A program made the translations under genes and the position numbers. DNA of 18,402 nucleotides from JANXVV01 sp038230975 (GTDB taxonomy: Bacteria > Planctomycetota > Phycisphaerae > Tepidisphaerales > Tepidisphaeraceae). The stretch is from assembly GCA_038230975.1 (NCBI GenBank), contig JBBRMF010000084.1, forward strand, positions 1 through 18,402, in the 5' to 3' direction. Below the pieces are notes generated by a model. The model was not told the DNA's origin, did not search any database, and saw only the letters and a program-made list of their open reading frames with translations. This document shows, one piece after another, positions 1 to 7,100 of the stretch (positions are counted from its first letter, which is position 1; every line of letters begins with the position of its first letter).

Positions 1-1
1 C

Positions 2-67
2 AAGGTCGCCAAGAAGAAAATGCCAAGAAAAGCGACGCGTAGACGGACGGAGAAATTCAATTTTTGA
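2..67 (+). CDS. possible C-terminal end of a basic protein (partial)
   Basis: An open frame enters from the left edge and ends at a TGA at 65-67. Its 21 residues are very rich in lysine and arginine (KVAKKKMPRK, then ATRRRTEK), which resembles the basic tail of histone-like or nucleic-acid-binding proteins. Two other frames are also open at the very edge, so this is a weak call based only on the plausible amino-acid composition. No family can be named from so short a piece. Confidence 0.25.
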   Translation, partial: KVAKKKMPRKATRRRTEKFNF

Positions 68-276
68 ATGCCGTACACTTTTAAACTCACCAGAATATTT
101 AACCTGCTGTAAAAAAAAGAAATTACGATGTGCGAAAATAACCCTGCCGAGTGTGTCACGCCTTATTATCGCGAGGACATCTAAATCCGGAGAATAACAC
201 TAAAACGTCGTGTTCTTTAGTGGAAGAGAAAGATTCGCAAAAACTTCATCGGTCGTCTATGTTCACGCACTGATCC

Positions 277-1329
277 ATGGAGCAACCCTCAACCGCAAAG
301 TCTCCTACGCATCCCCACTCGCTCATCCAGCGCAGATGGCGCACTTTGATTTTAGTCCTGAACGGTTTGTACCTCCTCGTCATTTTCGGAATTTGGATGA
401 CCCTCCGCTTCGGGGGTGACCGCTGGTGGCCGGCGACGATGGTGTTATTTGGGCCGCGCTGGTTGTTCGTTTCGCCATTGCTTGTCCTGTTTCCTATCAC
501 CTGCTTGCATCGACGGAGGGCGCTGGCAATGCTTGCCGTTTCTGCTTGGATCGGCTTTGTGCCGGTCATGGGGTTTTCGATGCCGTGGCGGGCAGCGTTC
601 TGGCGGCAATCGGTCACGCCCCCGTTTCGAGTGCTCACTTGCAATATTCATAGACACCAGATCAACATTCAAGCTTTGCAAAATGTAATCGCGGAACAGA
701 AGCCGGACATCGTCGCGCTGCAGGAATGGTCTTCGGCGTATGATGCGATATTCGCAAAAGATTTGTGGCATCTGCTCAGACAGGGCGAGGTCCTGCTCGC
801 CAGCCGATTTCCGATCGCAAATTGCGAACTTATCGGCGAAGATTTCGAGCAACCCGGTGACGCCGTCTGTTTTAATATCGATACTCCGAACGGCAAAGTC
901 CACGTTGTAAACGTTCATCTTGCGTCGCCACATTATCAGATTGAGGATGTCCTTGACCGCTCGCCATCGGGGGGGCAAGCCTTGCAATCCAACAGCGAGC
1001 GGAGGCACCGCCAATCACAGGCAGTGCGCCGATATGTAGATGGATTAGGCCCTAACACAATTATCGCCGGCGATTTCAATACGCCCGATGACAGCTTCAT
1101 CTTTCGAGAATCCTGGACCGGGCTATCCGATGCATTTCAGACCGCCGGGTGGGGATTTGGGAACACTTACTTCGCGCACAAGACTTCTGTAAGGATTGAC
1201 CATCTGCTGTCGGCGAATGGCCTAAAGTGCGAGGCGTGTTGGGTGGGCCCAAGCGTAAACTCGCCGCATTGGCCTTTGATTGCGGACTTCAATGGGTCAG
1301 ACTCAAAAAGTCTTCCACTTTCTCGATGA
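277..1329 (+). CDS. membrane-anchored endonuclease/exonuclease/phosphatase (EEP) family protein
   Basis: 350 residues. Three hydrophobic segments occupy roughly residues 23-42, 60-77 and 82-100, followed by a DNase I-like EEP domain from about 117 to 340. Visible EEP motifs are TCNIH (N123), IVALQE (E150), VNVHLAS (H214), AGDFNTP (D266, N268) and RIDHL (D308, H309). The final motif, usually SDH, reads SPH (residues 329-331), so the Asp partner of the catalytic His is replaced by Pro. Bacterial proteins with this layout are membrane-bound hydrolases with the catalytic domain probably outside the cytoplasm; the substrate could be a nucleic acid, sphingomyelin-like lipid or inositol phosphate and cannot be told from sequence. 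The ATG at 277 is the first start after an in-frame TGA at 271-273, and no clear Shine-Dalgarno sequence precedes it. The SGNH gene follows 56 bp downstream on the same strand and may be co-transcribed. Confidence 0.85.
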   Translation: MEQPSTAKSPTHPHSLIQRRWRTLILVLNGLYLLVIFGIWMTLRFGGDRWWPATMVLFGPRWLFVSPLLVLFPITCLHRRRALAMLAVSAWIGFVPVMGFSMPWRAAFWRQSVTPPFRVLTCNIHRHQINIQALQNVIAEQKPDIVALQEWSSAYDAIFAKDLWHLLRQGEVLLASRFPIANCELIGEDFEQPGDAVCFNIDTPNGKVHVVNVHLASPHYQIEDVLDRSPSGGQALQSNSERRHRQSQAVRRYVDGLGPNTIIAGDFNTPDDSFIFRESWTGLSDAFQTAGWGFGNTYFAHKTSVRIDHLLSANGLKCEACWVGPSVNSPHWPLIADFNGSDSKSLPLSR

Positions 1330-1385
1330 CAACGGCATTCGTTGTGAGCGGTAGCAACAATCGTCCCCAATTCAAAGGAGCATCC

Positions 1386-2804
1386 ATGAAGTTGAACCGC
1401 CGTTTGATCGCCGCCGTGCTGGGCATGGCGTTATCGTCCCCGTTTGGTTACGTCGCGTCGTCGTTGGCTGAACCGCCGGTGGCTTCGGTTCCGAAGAAGG
1501 CCAACGGGCAGCGACACGAGGGCTTTCTAAAGGATAAGGCCGAACTTCTGAAGCGCGGTCCGATTCATGTGGTCTTCATCGGGGATTCCATCACCGATGG
1601 CTGGCGCGGTTCGCCGAGCTATGACAAAGCGTTTGCGGAATATAATCCCTTCGACATCGGCATCAGCGGGGAGCACACCGAGCACGTATTATGGCGGTTG
1701 CAGAATGAAGAAATCGACGGCATTTCTCCGGAATTGCTCGTTATGATGATCGGGACAAACAACCTGGCGCACAATCCGCGGCAGGCCCCGGTAGACGTCG
1801 CCGACGGAATCAAGACACTGGTCGAAACGATTAAAGCCAAGCAGCCCAAGGCAAAAATCCTCCTGCTGGGCATCTTCCCGCGCGATGAGCAACCGACCGG
1901 CGAGCTACGCGGGAAAGTTGCCGAGACGAACGCCATCATCTCCAAGCTGGATGACGGCGGAGCGACTGTAAAGTTCCTCGACATCGGGCCGAAGTTTCTC
2001 GATGACAAAGGAGTGCTGTCGAAGGAAATCATGCCGGATTCTTTGCATCCTAACGGCAAAGGTCAGGAGATCTGGGCCGCCGCCATCAAACCGACGGTCG
2101 ATGAGATGCTGAAGGGTGTCGAGAAGATCGAGCCGAAGCATTTCGACGCGTATCGTCCGCCGCAGCCCAAAGATCAACCGACCGTCGCGTCTATCAAGGA
2201 TCCAAATCGACACGAGCAATTCCTGAAGGATAAGGAATCGCTTCTGAAGAAAGGGCCCATTCAGTTCCTGGCCGTCGGGGATTCAATTACGGATGGCTGG
2301 CGAAGGGGTGATAGCTTCGAGAAGGCCTTCGGACCCTACAACCCCTACAACATTGGCATCGGTGGCGATCGCACGCAACACGTGCTCTGGCGGTTGGAGA
2401 ACGGTGAGGTTGATGGGATCAAACCAAAGGTGGCGATGTTGATGATCGGCACCAACAACATCGGCAACCCGTCCAACGACGAGATTGTTGCCGGCGTGAC
2501 CAAAATCGTCACCACGCTCCGTGCAAAGCTTCCGGAAACGAAGGTGCTGCTGCTCGGCATCTTCCCGCGTGATGAGAAACTGGGCACCAACAGCCGCAAT
2601 CGCATCAAGGCGATGAACGAAACGCTCGCCAAGCTCGACGACGGCGGCAAGACCGTCAAGTTCCTTGATATCGGCGATAAGTTCCTGGACGCCGAAGGGA
2701 ACATCCCGAAAGATGTGATGCCTGACGCGCTGCACCCCACGGAGAAGGGTCATCAGATATGGGCCGAGGCAATTAAGCCGACGCTCGATGAGATGATGAA
2801 GTAG
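1386..2804 (+). CDS. secreted tandem SGNH/GDSL hydrolase (two fused domains)
   Basis: 472 residues. The ATG at 1386 is chosen because AAAGGAG (1374-1380) lies 5 nt upstream and because it exposes a signal peptide (MKLNRR, hydrophobic core, probable cut after SSLA at residue 28). Two homologous SGNH-fold domains follow, about residues 40-243 and 273-472, joined by a Pro/Lys-rich linker. Each keeps the full set of SGNH blocks: GDSITDGW with nucleophile S68 and S300; block II glycines G95 and G327; GTNN at 123-126 and 355-358; and the Asp-His pair D218/H221 and D447/H450. The domains look like the platelet-activating-factor acetylhydrolase/rhamnogalacturonan acetylesterase branch of SGNH esterases, which remove acyl or acetyl groups, often from polysaccharides. 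The exact substrate is not known. Both active sites appear intact, which suggests recent in-frame duplication rather than a decayed second copy. It acts in the periplasm or outside the cell. Confidence 0.92.
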   Translation: MKLNRRLIAAVLGMALSSPFGYVASSLAEPPVASVPKKANGQRHEGFLKDKAELLKRGPIHVVFIGDSITDGWRGSPSYDKAFAEYNPFDIGISGEHTEHVLWRLQNEEIDGISPELLVMMIGTNNLAHNPRQAPVDVADGIKTLVETIKAKQPKAKILLLGIFPRDEQPTGELRGKVAETNAIISKLDDGGATVKFLDIGPKFLDDKGVLSKEIMPDSLHPNGKGQEIWAAAIKPTVDEMLKGVEKIEPKHFDAYRPPQPKDQPTVASIKDPNRHEQFLKDKESLLKKGPIQFLAVGDSITDGWRRGDSFEKAFGPYNPYNIGIGGDRTQHVLWRLENGEVDGIKPKVAMLMIGTNNIGNPSNDEIVAGVTKIVTTLRAKLPETKVLLLGIFPRDEKLGTNSRNRIKAMNETLAKLDDGGKTVKFLDIGDKFLDAEGNIPKDVMPDALHPTEKGHQIWAEAIKPTLDEMMK

Positions 2805-2812
2805 GTAATTGG

Positions 2813-2838
2813 TAGGGTGGGCGCGAACGCCCGCCCTA
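2813..2838. repeat. GC-rich palindrome, possible terminator or REP-like element
   Basis: TAGGGTGGGCG (2813-2823), a CGAA tetraloop (2824-2827) and CGCCCGCCCTA (2828-2838) form an 11-bp stem with one G-U wobble. It lies 8 bp after the stop of the SGNH gene, so it could stop or stabilise that transcript, but no T-run follows. The arms share the GGTGGG...CCCGCC core with the element at 4131-4155, so it is probably a member of a dispersed palindrome family. Confidence 0.55.
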
Positions 2839-2873
2839 TCTGCTTCGTGTGAAGATGTTCACAGGAAGGGCAG

Positions 2874-3518
2874 ATGGGACACTTTCTCGCCGTTTCGGCT
2901 TTCAAGAATCAGACCGTCGAGGTGGTCGCCTCAAGCATCGCCGCCTACGCTGGCGAATACGGTGTCACCTGTGACCTTAACCCCGACAGCAACTATAACT
3001 CCAAGACGGATGCGACGATCTTTGCCCCGGACAACGGTTGGACTATCGTCCTCTGGCCCGAGTATTTCAATATTCATAATATAGAAGTCTGCCGGGAACT
3101 ATCGCTTCGTATGCACTGCATCGTTTCGACCATCCACGTTTACGCCGACGACTACTGGACGCATGTACTCTTTGATCAGGGGCGATTGCTCGATCGGTTT
3201 GCCTCAATGCCGAATTGCTTTGCCGACGACGCAAAAGCACCCGGACTCAGGCAGCGGTGGGCAGGCAATGCCGATGTCATCTCACAAGCATTGTCACTAT
3301 CCGCCAGTCAGATTTCTCCTTATCTGGTGACCATCGGCGATACCGAGATGGGGAAGGCGTTCCCCGAAGACGAACATGAACTCACCAACTTTTGGGTGTT
3401 CACCGACTTCTGGGCAAAGATCAAAATTCACTATCCAGAAGACATGGGCCGGTACGCATTGCGACTTCGGCTTGACAAGAACTTCGGAGGGAAACTGCCT
3501 ATCGGAGATGAGTTGTAA
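2874..3518 (+). CDS. uncharacterised protein, 214 aa
   Basis: I do not recognise a named domain. The ATG at 2874 has AGGAAGG (2863-2869) 4 nt upstream, a good ribosome binding site, and codon use looks like that of the neighbours. There is no signal peptide or membrane segment, so it is predicted cytoplasmic. The middle of the protein has a pattern seen in bacterial hypothetical proteins of unknown role: a W-x-I-V-L strand (residues 56-60), a run of alternating hydrophobic residues, DDYWTHVLFDQGRLLDRFAS (about 84-103), then PNCF. The C-terminal third holds an FPEDEHELTNFWVFTDF stretch. The short alpha/beta make-up and acidic loops resemble immunity-type or small sensor proteins, but that is an impression only. 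It sits alone between a palindromic repeat and a convergent small gene. Confidence 0.7.
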   Translation: MGHFLAVSAFKNQTVEVVASSIAAYAGEYGVTCDLNPDSNYNSKTDATIFAPDNGWTIVLWPEYFNIHNIEVCRELSLRMHCIVSTIHVYADDYWTHVLFDQGRLLDRFASMPNCFADDAKAPGLRQRWAGNADVISQALSLSASQISPYLVTIGDTEMGKAFPEDEHELTNFWVFTDFWAKIKIHYPEDMGRYALRLRLDKNFGGKLPIGDEL

Positions 3519-3781
3519 TGTGGCCGGGACCGGTTGGAACATGAACGATTCGAAGAAGTGTCTGTTTGTGGACGTTGGTGGCGCGTCCGTTGACCCGGAT
3601 GCTGGAATTTTCGAAGCGGTTACCAGCCGGCCGCTCGGATTCACGTCAAGAGGTAGGGTCATTTTCAGAAGATAGAGTGGGCGTACTCGTGCATCGACTT
3701 CTCGTCTCACCCTCGTGATTCGGTAGACGAGTAGGCCGAACCTACTAAATGTATCCCAGTGTAATTCCCGTCGAATTGATA
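3519..3781. other. intergenic region between convergent genes
   Basis: No credible gene seen. It carries a degenerate copy of the local repeat, GATAGAGTGGGCGTACTCG at 3671-3689, and a small perfect hairpin, AGTAGG (3730-3735), loop CCGAA, CCTACT (3741-3746), that could act as a weak terminator between the two converging genes. A short open frame from 3541 to 3675 has no sign of being coding. Confidence 0.5.
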
Positions 3782-4108
3782 TTATCGACGAGGAGTCACA
3801 AATACTAAAGCGGCGAATGCGACAAAAACGAGCATGCAAAGGCAAATAATGACGTCTATGGCCATGGCGAATGAAACAGGCCAACGTTGTCGTACTCCTC
3901 GGTATTTGTTCCGGCAGGACAATATCACATAGGGCGAAAAAACCACGGCCACTATCACGGTTGGCCAATACAAGTAAACCAACCACGTTGGCAGATCGTG
4001 GTATTGGAACAAGACATACAAAAGAAGCACTGCAAGCCCAGGTATTGAAAGGTATAATGTAGTAGACGGACGCAGCTTTGACAATTTAACACGTCCTTCC
4101 GAACCCAA
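3782..4108 (-). CDS. small predicted membrane protein, unrecognised
   Basis: 108 residues from a TTG start at 4106-4108; a second TTG nine codons in (4082-4084) has GGAAGG about 10 nt upstream and may be the real start. No ATG start is available near the N-terminus. Three hydrophobic segments cover about residues 18-36, 41-63 and 79-105, separated by short basic loops (CRNKYRGVRQR at 66-76), which is a plausible three-pass inner-membrane topology. Base composition is more AT-rich than in neighbours, hinting at a different origin. The gene lies 53 bp downstream of the giant dockerin gene on the same strand and between two inverted copies of a 19-bp repeat. No homologous family recognised; it could also be a chance open frame. 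Confidence 0.45.
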   Translation of the reverse strand: MGSEGRVKLSKLRPSTTLYLSIPGLAVLLLYVLFQYHDLPTWLVYLYWPTVIVAVVFSPYVILSCRNKYRGVRQRWPVSFAMAIDVIICLCMLVFVAFAALVFVTPRR

Positions 4109-4130
4109 TCTAGATCTCAGTACTTAGTAG

Positions 4131-4155
4131 GCGGGGCGAGTACTCCCACCTTATC
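4131..4155 (-). repeat. second copy of the GGTGGG..CCCGCC palindrome
   Basis: Read on the minus strand, GATAAGGTGGGAGTACTCG (4155-4137) is followed by CCCCGCC. GGTGGG can pair with CCCGCC across a loop of about nine bases. Sixteen of the 19 bases match the copy at 3671-3689, which is in the opposite orientation, and the palindrome core matches the element at 2813-2838. Confidence 0.45.
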
Positions 4156-4161
4156 TACTTC

Positions 4162-7100
4162 CTACCTTGCAAACGGACTCTTGACCCGCAGGGCATGCAT
4201 ATGCTTTGTAGAATGGGTTGCTTTCCGGTTTGAATGCTTCGACACCTTTTGAGCCGTGCTGGAAAACATTGCGGCTGCTGGGAGCGCGTTCGTTTGCGAA
4301 AATGCTTTCGCAAGGCTCGGTGCGGCGACGGGGAGTGGGAGGGCACCGACGTTGAAGTTCCCGACGGTGTTGAAGATCGTGACGTCTTTGGAATCGACGA
4401 TTCCGTCGCCGTTCAGGTCACCGGCTTGCCAGCCAAGGGGAGTGGGGCCGGTGTTGAAGAGGCCGAAGGTGTTGAAGAGGCCGACGTCGTAGGAGTTGAC
4501 GACGCCATCGCCATTTAAGTCGCCGGTGAGGGTGGGGCGGATGAGGATCTGGTTGAGAGAGATGCCGCTGCCGTGACCGGAGTCGGAATTGGGGCCGAGG
4601 ATTTGGCCAACGTAGTCGGGGTTCGTGGGATCTTGCAGGGAGCCATCGTAGAAACCCAGGCCGACGAGCAGATCCGTGGCGTAGGAGGTCTTGGCGAGCG
4701 AACTGGTGATGCCACCGAGTCCGTTATAGTCGCCGGCGAGCGGAGCATTGTTGTTGCTCGCTCCGTTGAGGTTGTAGGCGGTGTTCAGGTAGCTCCTGAT
4801 CGTTGAGGACGGAGTCGCGGTTCGGTCGACGTACAGGAAGCTGTTGGCGATATCGAGCAGGCCGTTGGCGGAAATGGACAGGCCACCCAGGAACATGGAA
4901 TGGCGGTTGTTGGAAAGGTTGGCTTTGCCACCGTTGAGTGTGAGATTGGCCAGGTGATGGTCGGTGGGGAAGTTGGCGGTTGCGGCGGCACCGACAATCA
5001 CTGAGACGTTTGGCGTGCCGGTGGCGGTATCGGCATTGACGCTAACATTGCCGGACTCGATGTCCAGGGTGTCTTGTCCAGCCGAGCCGGGGTAGGCGTT
5101 GCCACCAGCGAAATTAACCCTGTCGAAGCCTGCGGGACCGAAGTTCATCAATGGGATAGCCGCGTTGTTACCGAATGTAATCAGATCGGTCTGGAAGTAG
5201 CTTCCGAGCGCGGAGCCGATGGCTGAGGGGTCGATCACGAGCTTGTCGTTTCCGGCCGTGCCGATGACAGTCAGTGTGCTGCCATTGGGCGTTGCGTTCT
5301 GGAAGGACATCCCCGCAGGCTGAAGGAAGTTGCCGTTGGAGAAGTCGAGGGTGACGGCGTCGCTGCCACCCCCACCGCTGACGATCAGGCCACCGGTCGA
5401 TGCGATTGTCTCGAAACCGGTTGGCAGGATTGTTCCAAGCGGATTTGTGGTGAACGGGGTTGCGCGAATCCACCAGTCCAGGTTGCCTGCGCCATCATTT
5501 TCGAGATAGATGAAGTCGGCGTTGGTACCGTTCCCCGTGATCAGTCCCGGGGCAATGGGTGTTGCCGAGGCTTCGTTCGATTTAGCGCTTTCAACGGCGA
5601 GCGGGGAGATGTTCCCGTTGACGGCGGTCACTTGATAGTAATACCGAACACCGAGTGCGGTTGCGGTGTCGGTGTAGGTTGCCGACAGGGTGCTGGTCAG
5701 AAGCGTCTCGGCGCCGGCAGTCGTGCCGCGGTAGATGTTGTAGCCTACAGCACCGGTTGGGCCCGTCCATGACAGTGCGACGGATCCGGCGGGAGAGTTT
5801 GTGGAGGCAATCGCCTGCAGGTTAAGGGGTGCGGTGGTCAGTGTTGTCGTGCCCGTGCCGGTGAAATCGTTGTTGCCCGATGTGTTGTAGGCCTGAACGT
5901 GATACTCATAGAAAGTACCCGGTTGAAGGTTGACATCATTCCACGAGTAGGGTGTGGACGTTGTCCCGGTGCTATTGATGGCCGGCAGCGTGGCGTACAC
6001 GGTGAAGGCTCCGTGATTCAGCGCGCGCAGGATGCGGTAGCCGTCGGCGGTACGGCCGGCGTTGTCGTTCCAGGTCAGATCGATTTCGTTGATCGTCACA
6101 AGGGTGACGGTTGCGCTGTCGGGCTTGGCCGGTGCGAGCGGAATCTTCACGAAAGCCGGGCCCGCGCTGGCCGAACTGCCAGCGTTGTTGGTTGCGCGGA
6201 TGCGGTAATAGAACGATGCGCCTGGGGCCAGGCCGGTGTAAGTGTCTGTGAATGTATTCGGCGTTGCCGGCAGGTTTTGGCTGACGAGGGTCTGTGTAAA
6301 GCCCGAGTCGGTAGCACGGTCGAGCACGAAACCTGTCTGATTCGTTGCGTTGTTCGTCCAGGTGAGATTTACGCTGGTGGCTGTTGCCGGTGTGGCACCA
6401 AGGCCCGATGGGGCAGCAGGGGCCTGCGGCGCGTTGGGGGAGAAGATCCAGCTTTGAATATCCTGCGTGGCGGTTAGTCCGCCCGTCCCACCGGTAAAGC
6501 CGACATAGGCTGACGCACCGGTATTGCCCGGGATATTAACGACAAAATTCTGGGAGAACGAGCTGTGCGTCTGAGTGTCGGTGATAATCATGGCTAGGGT
6601 CGTGCCATCATAGCTCAAGGTAGTCGTAAAAACGTCGCTACTGTGTAAGTCTATACCGGACGGGGTCAAATCGATAAACGGCACATATGGCGGCGCACCA
6701 TTGATGTAGAGGCCCGTCGAGTTAATTCCTTCGCCGGCGTTGTTGTAAAGATCAAATTTGATGGCGACGCTCTTGAGCATTCCCTGGTATCCCAGCCCAC
6801 CGCCACCGCCTCCCAGTGCGGTTGGCCCGTTGCCTTGGATCGTGAATGTCATGCCGTCCGCGCCGGGGTTGGTCAACTGGAAATTAAAGGTCGTGCTGAA
6901 CTTGGTGATGTCGAGCGGAGTGGTCGAGAAGACGCTTCCCGTTTGACCACCGCCGCCGTTGGTCAACTCCGCATTACTCCCGACAATAGCAGCGCTACCG
7001 TTATAGGTTAGTTTCGCCGCCGAACCGACAAACCCCCCTGCAAAGTCGATCGCGGCGATCTGGTTCGTCGTCGTGAGTGGCACGATATTGGAGTAAAAGG

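Noticed and set aside
1..276. Long open frame without stop from 3 to about 206
   Set aside because: AT-rich, cysteine- and lysine-rich translation with no start or domain; probably non-coding leader sequence.
3297..3986. 229-codon minus-strand frame
   Set aside because: It overlaps the better-supported 2874-3518 gene and the small membrane gene in other frames and shows no protein-like pattern.
5899..6477. 192-codon plus-strand frame inside the giant gene
   Set aside because: Antisense to conserved FN3 domains; composition (many Arg, Gly, Val, Cys) is typical of a shadow frame.
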